Positions 1 to 10,576 of a DNA stretch of 64,000 bases are shown here, piece after piece. The stretch is from Vanrija pseudolonga. Lineage: Eukaryota > Basidiomycota > Tremellomycetes > Trichosporonales > Trichosporonaceae. The stretch is taken from the NCBI RefSeq assembly GCF_020906515.1, contig NC_085849.1, positions 4,464,001 through 4,528,000 of the forward strand, read 5' to 3'. The notes beneath the pieces are model-generated. The model was not told where the DNA came from. It made no database searches and saw only the letters and a program-made list of their open reading frames with translations. Position numbers and translations under genes: made by a program. Positions within the stretch are counted from its first letter, which is position 1. Each line of letters opens with the position of its first letter.

Positions 1-68
1 GACTTGAGACTCAGTTTTTCTCTCATGTTCAGTCAGTGCCTCGAAGGCGGCAAGGAAGCCGGACGTAC

Positions 69-568
69 TGTTCACCAAGTAGCCCAGCCACATAAGATAT
101 GTTCCAGACAGATGTCCCGTAATCCAGATAGCAAGTGAAGCGGTAGTAGTACAAGACTATATCCTGACTGTTGCCGACAGAAATAATTGTGGCGGCTGTG
201 CTCTTGAGCGTAGTGTTGTACCAGACATCCCCAAAGGTACCCAGTGTCGTGCCAGGGCGGAATATTGATTGCAAGCAGGACACGTTTGTGTTTCCCGTCT
301 CTGACGAGACGTTGATCGCAATTGCATTGGTGAGCGCCGTGTACTGGAACCAAGCTGGGGTGGTACTGTTGATGGCTGTGATGGAGTCTCCCTCAATCAC
401 ACGCCACGACGAATCGGCGGGGCCAAGGTCCCAGCCTCCTCCCAACGGCGGGTGGACGACAACGGTGGTGTTGACATTGGCCACGAAGGGAGACTGGGCA
501 TCCGTGCGGTGTGGTAAAAGGACCAGGAGGAGGAGGATGAGGGCGAATGTTGTTCCCCGGTAAGCCAT
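69..568 (-). CDS. secreted/type I membrane glycoprotein, N-terminal exon (partial)
   Basis: I do not recognise a named family. The exon begins at an ATG at 568 and encodes a clear signal peptide (MAYRGTTFALILLLLVLL...). An upstream in-frame ATG near 655 would put a long polar stretch before the hydrophobic core, so 568 is preferred. The rest is a lumenal or extracellular segment of about 140 residues with six N-x-S/T sequons and a few cysteines. It resembles the N-terminus of the gene at 1246-3306: a Gly-Trp/Ser-Trp-Asp/Glu-Leu-Gly-Pro block is followed by Ser-Trp in both. The exon appears to end at a GTACGT donor at 68, at the position matching the first intron of that neighbour. The gene therefore continues off the left edge, probably with a second extracellular domain, a transmembrane helix and a cytoplasmic tail. 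Coding nature is fairly secure; function is unknown. Confidence 0.7.
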
Positions 569-1245
569 GCTGACCGGCGCTTGTGATGGACTCGAGGGCC
601 GAGGAAGGTGTTGGTCAAAGTGACAGGCAGCGGCGAAGGTCTGGCGTGTCATCATGTTGTTGTTCAATGGCCTTTTAAGCACGTAACCCAGCAGGAGAGT
701 CAGACGCTCGAGCTTGGGGCGAATTGAAGGGCCTGTGCCCCAATCTCCGCATGATACCCTGCGCCTTTGAGCTTCAAGTTTGGGCAGTTGCCGAGTGGAT
801 ACACGGTCAACGAGGTGTCAAGAGATTGTGTACAAGATAGCAGATGCGATAGTCACCGGCAGGAACCAAGCCTGAAACCCCAAGGCTGTGTAGTGTGCAT
901 TCTAGATGTATATGCTGTGCAGAATGAATAATGGTCGAACAATGACCTTGCTGCGTATGAAAGGAATCAAAGGACAGGTGGTGCACCGGCCTTCAAGAAG
1001 GCACAAGTGCCCGAAGGGAACAAGGCGTTGCGCCTCCGTCTGCGCTGCCTTTTCCCACATGCGAGGCTCGTCACCCGACATGCACTGGTCGAGGTCCGAG
1101 CTGGTGTGGCACGTGTTGTGGTCACAGAGGCAACCTCAGTTCACATCTACAGTACTCTGGAAAATGCCTAGATCCAACCGAGTCCATAACACCACTATAA
1201 TATGTACATATTATCTACTGGATCGCCACCGAGTGTTCGTCCTGA
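569..1245. other. intergenic region upstream of the partial glycoprotein gene
   Basis: This gap holds the promoter of the minus-strand gene starting at 568 and the 3' flank of the minus-strand gene ending at 1246. Short open frames occur, but none has a recognisable product. I see no RNA gene or clear repeat. Confidence 0.5.
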
Positions 1246-3306
1246 TCAGTGCCCATGTCCACCTGCCACGGATACGGGTGCCATGTCAGGGTCCTCCACA
1301 GTCGCAAGCTCTTCCATTGATGGGTCGGACCAAGATGGAATGCCAGTGTGGCCATGGGACGTGTACACAGGTGTCAGTAACTCGGTCGTTACAGTCGGTC
1401 CGGGCGACGCGGGGCTGGTGGTCGTGGGAGACGCAAGGTCCGTGGCGGTCGGCGAGGCGAGAGAGTGGGACGCGGTGAGACTCCCAGCTGTTGAGTGGTC
1501 ACTTCCCAGCGTGTTGGTCGTGGACAAGTTGCGCCATTCGTGGCGGTACATGGGCGGCAGAACGGTGGGGAACAGACCTCCATCAAGCTCGTGGACGACG
1601 GGAGAAACGGGCTCAAGGCTGCTGGGAATTCCTCTCCCGCCTTCGTCGCCCGCGACAGGTCCAACAAGGACAAGGCGCGAACCGGACTTTTCACGGTCCC
1701 GCGTCGCAAGAGGCATGTGCGAAGCGTTCATGTCGAGTGACCCTCCACTGGATATTAGCGCAAGCATGTGGCAGCGGGCATACCTCGATGCGGGGTGTGT
1801 GATTGGGGATGGGTGCAAGGACACTGCGGCAGGGGTCAGCGCGCTCCGGAGGATCGCTTCGCAGCCATGCACTGACGGTCGAATGGGCTCAGCTCTGGCG
1901 GGTTGTCGCCAATGTCGTGGTGGGCTGGGTCGTCAATGGCAAAAGATGTTGGCCGATTCCCCTTTAGCCGTTTGACGTGGTATCGCCAGAAGCCGATGAG
2001 GGCCAGTAAACCGAGTGCTGCGGCACCTCCTACCTGCGAAAGGACGCAATATTGTCAGATACGTATCCGTACTACGCCGTGGCAGCCTTGACTCACTCCA
2101 CCCCCTAGGGCAGCCACATTCACAGTCCCTTTATGGCTCGCTGTAGTGTCTGTCTGTAGCGAGCCAACCGATGACGATGTGGAAGATGCGGTGGGGGTCA
2201 CGGTTGTCCAAGCAGGCACAGTGCCCGTGAAAGTGCTGCCTGGCGGCCAGTTTGAGACATCCCTGAGGTGTCAGTGGATGCGATAAACCTCGCAAGGTTT
2301 CACTTACGCAAGGCCAGTTGACATCGTCACCGAATGCAGCTCGATTGTTTGACCGGCTGTGAATGGCTGGACTGTGACGTTGTAGGCGATGTTAGGGTCG
2401 AAGACTGCAGTGAACAGAACACTCCATTGATCGGTAACGTTCACCTGCGACCGGATGCGCACTTTGTCGGGGCAGTTGGGAGGGGGTGGCGATATGGTGA
2501 CCAGGCTGTCACTGGCATTAGCTCCGACGGTGCCGTCTATTCGAAGGAGACACGTCTGCGGAGGCGCCAGAAACCAGAATGTCCCATTCCCTCTCAGGGC
2601 CGTGTAATTGGCATCGCTGAATGGCCTGACAACAGACGGGGGTTGATGCTTGATTACTGGCTCCCAGTCGCCGCTGGGTCGCAGAAATGTCCCCGGAAAC
2701 AGAGATGATACAGGTAGCGTGGCTTCATCTGCAGGCGTGTTGATGCCACTAACGTGTCCGCCACTGCTCGCAAAGAGGCCGCTGATTGTGTAGAGCTTTA
2801 ATGGGTCGGTCCTGCGCTATTCAGCTTGCTGTTGATACCGACTACACTTACACCTGGGCTCGCACACCAACCTGCACACTCATCGCCAAAATGGTCACTC
2901 CAGCATCAACATAGCAAGTGTATGTGGTGAAGAATGGGACGGGTATGTCGGGACCCAAATGCAGCGAGGTCATGGTTGTTCTGGTGATCGTCGTGTTCAC
3001 CCAGTTTCCGCCCCCGGCTCCCACCACCACGCATGACACGTCTACTGGCACTGATGAGGCCGTCACGTTGAGGACAGCGTTCATGGCGTCCGCCTGGAAT
3101 GAGAACCACGAGTTTGCACCCGTCGATGTCATGGAAGTGTTCCAGGTGTCGCCGTTGTTGATCTGCCAAGATGTCGCATTGGGGCCGAGCTCCCAAGAAC
3201 CACTCGTCGGAGGTGACAAGGGTACAGTGTTGTTCAGGTTGGTGGTGAACGCTGCGTCTGCCGGCCCACCAAGGAGAATGACGGCGGCACACAAGTACAG
3301 CAGCAT
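1246..3306 (-). CDS. type I membrane glycoprotein, paralogue of the gene at 69-568
   Basis: Five exons (3306-2852, 2811-2308, 2262-2097, 2033-1877, 1823-1246) join in frame to 619 codons. The introns are 40-63 nt with GTAAGT/GTGAGT-type donors; the last is GTCAGT...CGCAG with a GCTGAC branch point. The product starts with a signal peptide (MLLYLCAAVILLGG). Two related extracellular segments follow, each opening with a Gly/Asp-Trp-Glu block and rich in N-glycosylation sites. After a Ser/Thr-rich stalk comes one transmembrane helix near residues 368-390 (Gly/Ala/Leu-rich, ending Phe-Trp-Arg-Tyr-His). A cytoplasmic tail of about 230 residues, rich in Pro, Ser and Thr, ends the protein. The architecture suggests a cell-surface sensor or adhesion protein, but I recognise no domain family. 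The neighbour at 69-568 is a paralogue on the same strand. The tail exon is the least certain part, because it depends on the last splice. Confidence 0.75.
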
Positions 3307-5089
3307 GGTGACACCGAGAGGCCGCTGGCACGTCGAGGAGTCGATATCGAATCACACCTGGAAGTTGTAGCGAATCCCCCTATCGGTTGAACCCAGGTGT
3401 CGACGGTGATGCCGTGTTGCCAAATGGAGTGGAGTGTGAAACGAGTGGGAGGAGAGAAACAGAGAGCCAGACGAAAAAACGCGACTGACGCCTTTGACAG
3501 CAGGCTGCACGACAGTGCGATGTGTGTGTGTGTGTCGACGCGTGCGCGTGTCGGCGCGCGAGAAGTGCACCCCCCTGCAGGTGGCGTGTGCACGGGTGCA
3601 CGTTGGGCCAACACCGTGTGCGGTGAGGTTGGTGCTGAACCTAAACAGTGGGTGAGCAGCATCAGCAGGTCGCGGCTGTCGCCAACGGAGCGGCCATCAG
3701 TACATGACGGCTAGGATGAGCATGCCCCTCTGGTGCCGCTGACTCTGAGCAATCCGCAGCACCGTGAGGTGACGGACACGCGTGGCTGTCGATGTGACGC
3801 CACACGGTCCCCGCCGCCGATGGCTTGTTCGGGCGGAATCGGCCCTCGCTGCGGATGGGTGGGCCCAGCTATTGCAGCCACAACAAGCACGAGCCGTGTG
3901 TTGGGTGCACACTCCCTGCCGCCGAGGCCCACTTGCTCGCTCTCGCCCTTTTCGGTACCAGTGGCCCCTCTGCTGTCGATCAGTCCACTGCCGATCAGAC
4001 TGCTCGGTAGGGAGAACGGCGATGATCAGCCACTGGCTCCGAGGCTGATGATTATGAGGAGGGAGCACAAGCAACTCACCAAACGATGCCCACTCAACCA
4101 CCACGTCATTCTCGACATCAACACAAGTCCTGGAAGTCATACCCATGCCAAAGACTCAGAAGCCCACTGTCACCCCCCGGCGCCGCCCAAGGCCAAGGAA
4201 TCGATGCAACCCGCTTCCCAAGCCGAACTTCTCGGTCGTCAGTCGGGGATGATCTCGGCACTGCCAACACCCTGGACCGCGAAGCGAAGGCCGAGCAACG
4301 CGTGATCTCTCGGGAGAGGACAGGGAGAAAGTCGACTCCGACGACCAGCATGCCGAGCTGGCGGCGGTGCGGAGACGGAGGGAAACACAATACGAGCTGC
4401 CCACTTCACGACGGGCGGTGCAAATGAGTTCTTATAAGACTAATCGCAATGTTCCAATCCCACTCTGGCACAAAGCCACAACACGCCCAGCGCCAGCGAT
4501 CTCATCCCAGAGCTACCAGCGCACAGCGGTGCTGCGGGCTCTATTGTTGCGGCTTTCTTCAAGGCAAGATGGGCCAACCATCGTTCAGCTGGTCGCACAT
4601 CTGGCTAGAGGGTCAGGCTAAGCCGATCTCGGCTCGATATCCGCGCACCGCTTACAGTAGGACCCGCGTCAAGTGATCTGGCGAGCGCTGGTTGCCTGTG
4701 CATGCATGTAACTGACCTACCTCTGGTGCACCCGTATTACGGAAGCCAGATACTGCCGCTGTCGGTGCCGACGCCACAGATCTTCGGATCGGGTCGAGTT
4801 GTGCTTGGCGCAAACGAGCGCGGGTACGAAATCAGCAGCTGACTGAATGGGGGCCAGCGACTGCCAAGAGATCCACACTGCAATGATAACGAGGCGGAGG
4901 CCTGGCCCTTTGATTCGCTTGCAAGCAAGCCGCTCTTCGTTCAACTGGTGGCACCCGCAAGATGCCTGATGCTCTACCCGCGTCACTTTGTGCAGCAGAT
5001 TGAGTGGGCTGCTGACCGAGCTTGGAGTGCTATGCTCCCATGCATACTTAAGACAGGAGAGGAGGGTCGAGTGCTGCGGCACAGCCGCC
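3307..5089. other. divergent intergenic region, 1.8 kb, no gene recognised
   Basis: This region lies between the minus-strand glycoprotein gene and the plus-strand cysteine-rich gene and must contain both promoters. Several open frames exceed 140 codons on both strands (3733-4305 plus and 3697-4146 minus overlap each other). Their products are Arg/Ser/Pro-rich with no recognisable fold, as expected for GC-rich noncoding DNA. A short TG/CG-alternating run lies near 3520-3545. Confidence 0.5.
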
Positions 5090-6713
5090 ATGGTCGCAAT
5101 CTCGTGGTTGGCATCACTCGGTGGGCTCGCCTTCGTGGCAGGTGAGTAGCCTCTCTCCAACGACATACCACTGACCCCACCCAGCCCTGCCCACCCGCAC
5201 AGAGTACAGTGCATATCCGTTCCCCGCACCCCCACAGCGTACCCTCCCACCCCTCGCCCGTCTATGGGGACGACAAATAACCACTTCAAACATTACGGGC
5301 GAAGACACTGTCCTGTCGGCCATCATCAGGTCCTCAACAACCTCATCGAGTCGCCTGCCCGGCAACAATGGCCCATGCCCATACAGTGACGGAATCCCGG
5401 CCATGTACAACCCCGACACGGGGATATGCGACCCGCAGGACGTTGACAACGGCCGTATCTGCACCTTCAACAACGGGACGACAGGTCACATGGTTGGGTA
5501 CCCTACTGGGGATCATACGACCTGGAGGTGTGAGAGGGACATAGAGACGACGGGCCCCGCCCCGAAGCCTGGGGGGGAGTGTAACCTCCATCCCGACAGG
5601 ACCGAGCCCTCCATCCAGATCGTCACGGGTGTCATCAACTCCGAGGGCAAGTGCGTCTGCCCCGACAACAAGGTGCTCAACGCCAACGGCGAGTGTGTGG
5701 ATCTCGACCCAAACAAGAACTGCACCATGTCCGATGGCTCACCCGGCACGCTCGGTGGAAGCGACGGTAAGACATGTACCGGCATAGCGTGCACGGCGTC
5801 GGACGGAACGAAGAGCACGCTCAAAGCCGACGGGTCGTGCCCTGGCAAAGACAAAGTCCAGTGCCCATCCGGGACCAAGCTCGGCGCCGACGGCAAGACG
5901 TGCGAGCCGGACTGCGTCAAGAACGGGGCGACCGGCAAGCTTGTCAACGGCGGCTGCGTCTACGCCGGCGACGAGTGCGACCTGCCTCCGCCCGACAGTG
6001 GCAAGGGCATCTGGAGCAAGGACTTCAAGTGCGAGAAGAAGCCCGAGAACGGCAAGGATTGCGAGGTCGTCAATGGCCAGAAGGGCGTGTACGAGAACGG
6101 CATGTGCCGGTGGCCGACGAAGATCGAGGTCGGCTCGGTGTGCACCGGCGCGAACGGCAAGCCGGGCAAGATGACCGCCGACGGCAAGTGCGACGACGGC
6201 AGCGGGAGCGTCACGCCGCCCAAGGAGCAGTCGACGTGCACTGCCGCCGGGTTGGTCGGGCTGAGCACCAAGGGCATCGGCGTGGTGATGAACGGCACGT
6301 GCACCGTGTACACTCGGCCCGATGGCCAGACGTACTTCCCGCCCGGGACGATCAACCCGCCGCAGGCGGCGGCGGAGGCTGCGAAGGCCGCCGCGAGCGG
6401 CATACCCAAGTGGGGCATTGCTGTCGCGGCAGCCGGCGGCGCGCTGGTGCTCGCGGCGGTCGCGGTCACGCTGTCCTGCCAGTGCGAGTGGGACCACGAC
6501 CGGCACAAGCTCCGCCGGAAGAAGAAGAAGCGCACGAAGCGCGACGAGGAGGAGGCGCGCCGCAGGGAGGAGGAGCGGATTCGCGAGGACGAGAGGAGAA
6601 GGATGAGCTTGCTGCAGATGCAGCAGCAGCAGAATCAAGGTTTGCTCGCCAGCCAAGGAGGAGGGTATGGTCACCAACAACAATATTATGATCCGTACAA
6701 GCCGCGTTATTAG
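5090..6713 (+). CDS. cysteine-rich repeat single-pass membrane protein
   Basis: Two exons (5090-5141 and 5185-6713) give 526 residues. The ATG at 5090 supplies a signal peptide (MVAISWLASLGGLAFVA). The 43-nt intron has GTGAGT, an ACTGAC branch and a CCCAG acceptor, and the frame then runs open into the main body. Residues about 80-400 contain many cysteines in short modules of the form Cys-x-x-Gly-x-x-Gly-x4-Asp/Asn-Gly-x-Cys, with Asp-Gly-Lys-x-Cys recurring. An Ala-rich stretch and a transmembrane helix (about 427-449, starting Trp-Gly-Ile-Ala-Val) follow. The cytoplasmic end is very basic, then acidic/basic mixed and Gln-rich, and looks like a coiled coil. It resembles a cell-wall-facing sensor or anchor in layout only; no named family is recognised. 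Confidence 0.8.
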
Positions 6714-6953
6714 AAGTAATAATGAGCCGAGACATCGGCGTGTTGGCCGTAGACTAGTCTCAATGGATGAGCGAGTTGGCTCCAACCGAGAGAAACCTTG
6801 TTCTCCAATCGACGGGACACTGTGCCCCGTGGGCTAACGGGACTGACTTGGTGGCATGTGGAGTGCTCGAGCACAAACTACTTATACACGATTGGGGTGA
6901 GCGATGTCGGGAGCCCCACGGCTCTGATCTGATCGTGTTGTGCACCACTCGCA

Positions 6954-8963
6954 ATGCTGGCCCCAACAACAGTCGCAGCCCTCGCCCTCCTCTCCCTCGT
7001 CGGGGCGGCACCCACCGCACACGTCGTCGAACCCCGCGCCACACGGCCCGACGGCGCGGCCGGACGCGCCCCGCACCAGCCCTACCAGCACGGCTACAAC
7101 GCGAGCGGCATCAAGGCGTGGTCGGCGGACGCGGACCCGCAGGCGCGGTACCTGCGCTCGCGGGTACCCTTGGCCGCTCGTATCTCGCCTCTAGCAGCCA
7201 CACAGGCGAACCCCAGCCTCTCGCCCGCGGTCAAGGTCGTCGACCTGGCGCTCGACTACGACGGCTCGTTCTTCACGTCGTTCAAGTACGCCGACGACTT
7301 CTCGCGCCGCGTGAGCACGGGCTGGAGCTATGTCGACCTCTATGGCTCGTGGCACGGCATGCCTGTCGCTGGCAGCTCTGAGTCCACGCCCGAGCACGGC
7401 GTCGTCAACCTCCCCAATCCTGGCTGGACGGACGCCGCGCACCGTAACGGTGCGAAGAGCCTCGGGTGCTGGTTCTGGCCGCGCAAGGGCGTGTTTGGCG
7501 ACTACCTCGAGCAGAAGGCCGACGGCAGCTTTCCTGTCGCGGACAACCTCGTGGCCATGATGAAGTATTTCGGCTTCGACGGCTACTTCTTCAACCAGGA
7601 GGCGAGTATCTCGTCGTCCGACGCGGCCAAGCTGCTGCTGTTTGTGCAGTACCTGCGCAAGATTGCGCCGGTTATCGAGCTGCAGTGGTACGACGCGGTG
7701 CTGCCGTCTGGCCAGCTGAGCTACCAGAACACGGTGAACAGCCGCAACGCGCCGTGGCTGCTCAGCGGCGGCAAGCGCGGCGTCTCGTCCATCTTTGTCA
7801 ACTACTGGCTCGGGAGCGCGGCGCAGATCGACACGAGCGTCGCCACGACCACGGGGCTCGGGCTCGACCCCCACGGCGTGGTGTTCCAGGGGACCGAGTG
7901 CGAGAAGTACGGCTTCAACCCGGCATACGACCCGCGCATCTTCCTGCCCGAGAGCGCGCCGCACCGGATCAGCTGGGGGCTGTTCGGGAGCCACTTCACG
8001 TGGCGCGGGTACGCGAACCCGGACAGCAGCGCGCTGGCCGACGTGCAGGCGGTCGCGAAGCGCGAGCGGCAGTACTGGTCCGGCCCGAACTCGGACCCCA
8101 GCAGGACCGGGCGCACGACGTACGTGCCGTATGTCGACACCGGGGTCGGCCAGTCGCAAGACGACGCGACGAAGTGGGACGGCGTGGCGCACTACATTGT
8201 CGAGAAGAGCGTTATTGGCGGCTGGCCGTTCGTGACCCGCTTCAATACGGGCAAGGGCCAGTCGTGGTTCCGCGCCGGCGTGGCCACCAAGGGCGAGTGG
8301 AACAACATCGGCGTGCAGGACCTCCTGCCGACCTGGCAGTTCTGGGGCAACGCGACCGCCGAGTACGACTACGAGGTCGCGTTCGACGGCGGGAGCAGCT
8401 TGAAGGTGACGAGCGGGGGCACGCTGAAGCTGTACAAGACCAACCTTGTCGTCGGGGGCGGGGAGAGCGTGCGCCTCGTGCTGGCTGGCAGCGCGGCCGT
8501 CGAGGTGGGCTTTGCGGACGCGAGTGGGACGTACACTTTCCTGCCTGCGGCGAGTACCTGGACGAGCACGGCCATCGGCAGCACTTGGAAGAGTTACACG
8601 ACGACCCTGTCGGCGCTGAAGGGCAAGACGATCTCCGCCATCGCCCTCCGCTTCGCCAGCGGCACGACCAACGTCGGCGAGCTTGCCCTCGTGTCTGGCC
8701 CGCCGGCGGCCCCGGCCACCCCGAGCGGCTTCAAGATCGACAACACGTACCCCGCCAGCAGCGGCACCAGCGCCGAGGTGTTCCTCTCTTGGGCGCTCGA
8801 CAGCGCAGTGTGGTACTACGACATCGTGGTGAACGGCGCTGTGGTGGGCAGGATGTATGATGAGGTGTATTACCTCAAGAACGTCCCCAAGGGCGCCGTG
8901 GTCACCCTCGAGGCGGTCGCGCGGGACGGGGCGCGCAGCGCCGCGGCGAGTGTCACGGTGTAG
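6954..8963 (+). CDS. secreted endo-beta-N-acetylglucosaminidase, GH85
   Basis: A single open frame of 669 residues with an N-terminal signal peptide (MLAPTTVAALALLSLVGA). GH85 enzymes cut the chitobiose core of N-glycans between the two GlcNAc residues, leaving one on the protein. The central segment carries the family hallmark Phe-Asp-Gly-Tyr-Phe-Phe-Asn-Gln-Glu. Asn214 and Glu216 match the Asn/Glu pair used for substrate-assisted catalysis in this family. Other family-like blocks include a Trp-Phe-Trp-Pro segment and an Asn-Tyr-Trp strand-end motif. The last 200 or so residues look like beta-rich accessory domains, the final one resembling a fibronectin-type fold. Signal peptide and no membrane anchor indicate secretion, so it probably trims host or environmental glycoproteins (inference). 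It is intronless among intron-bearing neighbours and converges tail to tail with the oxidoreductase gene. Confidence 0.88.
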   Translation: MLAPTTVAALALLSLVGAAPTAHVVEPRATRPDGAAGRAPHQPYQHGYNASGIKAWSADADPQARYLRSRVPLAARISPLAATQANPSLSPAVKVVDLALDYDGSFFTSFKYADDFSRRVSTGWSYVDLYGSWHGMPVAGSSESTPEHGVVNLPNPGWTDAAHRNGAKSLGCWFWPRKGVFGDYLEQKADGSFPVADNLVAMMKYFGFDGYFFNQEASISSSDAAKLLLFVQYLRKIAPVIELQWYDAVLPSGQLSYQNTVNSRNAPWLLSGGKRGVSSIFVNYWLGSAAQIDTSVATTTGLGLDPHGVVFQGTECEKYGFNPAYDPRIFLPESAPHRISWGLFGSHFTWRGYANPDSSALADVQAVAKRERQYWSGPNSDPSRTGRTTYVPYVDTGVGQSQDDATKWDGVAHYIVEKSVIGGWPFVTRFNTGKGQSWFRAGVATKGEWNNIGVQDLLPTWQFWGNATAEYDYEVAFDGGSSLKVTSGGTLKLYKTNLVVGGGESVRLVLAGSAAVEVGFADASGTYTFLPAASTWTSTAIGSTWKSYTTTLSALKGKTISAIALRFASGTTNVGELALVSGPPAAPATPSGFKIDNTYPASSGTSAEVFLSWALDSAVWYYDIVVNGAVVGRMYDEVYYLKNVPKGAVVTLEAVARDGARSAAASVTV

Positions 8964-9030
8964 TGGTAGTGGATCAGATCAGTGTATTCAGTAGTAGGCA
9001 AGAACGATCAACAGGGTCCATACAACACAT

Positions 9031-10291
9031 TTACTTGCCCGCGTTGCCAACGAGGTCCTTGAGCACACTGTCTCCGCCCTTGCGCACCGTATCAAACCAA
9101 CCCTGCACGACGCGACTCTCCGCGAGTGGCATCCTGGCCGACTCGGTCTTGCCGTCGCGAATACACTGCGCCACCTCGTCAGCCTCGTAGTGCATGCCGT
9201 TGCCAGCGGGGATGGGGTAGTGGTGCGCGGTCTCCTCTGTGATCTGGCCGGGGCGCGGCGGGGGTGGCGTGGACTCTGACGAGCCGGCGACCGTCGACGG
9301 GTGGGGCAGGATACGGTAGCGTTCGGGGCGGTAGAGCGGGTCTGGGGGCGCCGTCAGTTGTGTATCTCCTTCCTCCTCGCCACGCACGGTCAATCACGAG
9401 CTGCCCGTTCTCGCAGTCGATCACGGCGGCACAGTCGCGCGGGGTCCACGCCGTAAAGTCGCACAGGATACGGCTCTCGCCCAGCTCGTCCCATCGCACA
9501 GTCCAGCTACTCTGCTCGTCGACGCCGTTCCGCGCGTAAATCCGTTGGGCCGAGCCGAGTACCTTGGGCTCAGGGTCCTTGTTATCCGGGTGCTGGTGGA
9601 GCACGAGCATGCTCCAGACGGCGGGGTACGGCCCGAGGTCGAGCAGTGCGCCGCCCCCGAGCTTGGGGTCGATCATGCGGTCGTTGTCTGCGCGCTCGTC
9701 GAGGTGGGCGTAGCTACTCAGCTCGGCCGTCATGCGGCGCACTTTGCCCAGCTTGCCCGAGTGGATCTCCTTCTGGACTGCATACGCGATGGGGTGGAAG
9801 CGCGTCCACACTGCCTCCATGAGGAAGAGGTTCTTGCGCTTTGCGATCGCCACGAGCTCGTCCAGCTCGGCGAGGTCCATCACGAACGGCTTCTCGCACA
9901 GCACGTGCTTGCCCGCCAGCAGCGCGGCCTTGGCGTTCGGGTGGTGGAAGGGGTGCGGGGTGCCGATGTACACCACGTCGACGTCAGGGTCGGCAAACAC
10001 CTCGTCGTAGCTCCCGTACGGCGTGGCCTTGTCCAGCGCGCCGTGCTTGGCGCCGTGGGCCGACGCGCCGCCTGCACTGCGGAGCTTGGCGATGAACGCC
10101 TCCGCCGAAGGGACGGAGCGTGATCCCACTGCGGCGATAGCGTGCTGCACATCGCTTACCCCACGCGTTGAGGGGTCGACAAGCAGGTCCTGGCGTCAGC
10201 CGGGTGAGCAGAGGAGCCAACTTGCCTTGGCGAAGGTGGTCGCGATGCCGCCTGTCGAGATGATGCCCCAGCGTAGCGTGTACGGTGTCAT
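9031..10291 (-). CDS. GFO/IDH/MocA-family NADP-dependent oxidoreductase (dihydrodiol/xylose dehydrogenase type)
   Basis: Three exons (10291-10226, 10189-9388, 9341-9031) join to 392 residues. The N-terminus (Trp-Gly-Ile-Ile-Ser-Thr-Gly-Gly-Ile-Ala) is a Rossmann nucleotide-binding loop. The middle contains Gly-Thr-Pro-His-x-Phe-His and Gly-Lys-His-Val-Leu-Cys-Glu-Lys-Pro, the conserved EKP signature of the family. The C-terminal domain includes Gly-Gly-Gly-Ala-Leu-Leu-Asp-Leu-Gly-Pro-Tyr. The N-terminal wording fits fungal D-xylose 1-dehydrogenase/dimeric dihydrodiol dehydrogenase relatives, but substrate cannot be read from sequence. Intron 1 is only 36 nt and has a GC donor (AAG|GCAAGT...GCCAG). 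Intron 2 is 46 nt (GTGCGT...CCCAG); reading through it would garble the conserved C-terminal domain. No targeting signal is seen, so it is probably cytosolic. Confidence 0.88.
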
Positions 10292-10576
10292 TGTGAGTGA
10301 GCTTCGGGACAACCCCTCCCCAACAGCATGGCTCGTTATGTACTCTCGCCCACCCCCATGTTGTTGTAGTATGTCCGGGACGGAGATGATGAGTACGGGT
10401 CAATCTTTGGTCCGGAGGGGAGGGAGGGTCGGGTGAATGGCTAAACCCGTGCCGGCGGCAAGGTCGGCAACCAGCGGGCCGAGGAGGCACAGGTGAACTC
10501 TTGCTTCATCTCATACGTCTCTTCTCCTCCTCGTCGAGCGTTATCTCGCCCCACGTGAAAGCATCAACTGCTAAAC

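Noticed and set aside
1202-1975. 257-codon plus-strand frame
   Set aside because: Antisense shadow of the tail exon of the membrane glycoprotein gene; the minus-strand splice model is continuous and has a paralogue.
3697-4305. Overlapping opposite-strand frames of 149 and 190 codons
   Set aside because: Neither has a plausible product or splice context; they mirror each other as expected by chance.
7191-8192. Long minus-strand frame (333 codons) inside the GH85 gene, and a similar plus frame 7466-8860
   Set aside because: Arg/Ala-rich products typical of antisense or out-of-frame reading of GC-rich coding DNA; the GH85 frame carries the family motif.
9380-9395. Apparent frameshift in the oxidoreductase gene
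   Set aside because: A 46-nt intron with GTGCGT donor, CTGAC branch point and CCCAG acceptor restores the conserved frame.
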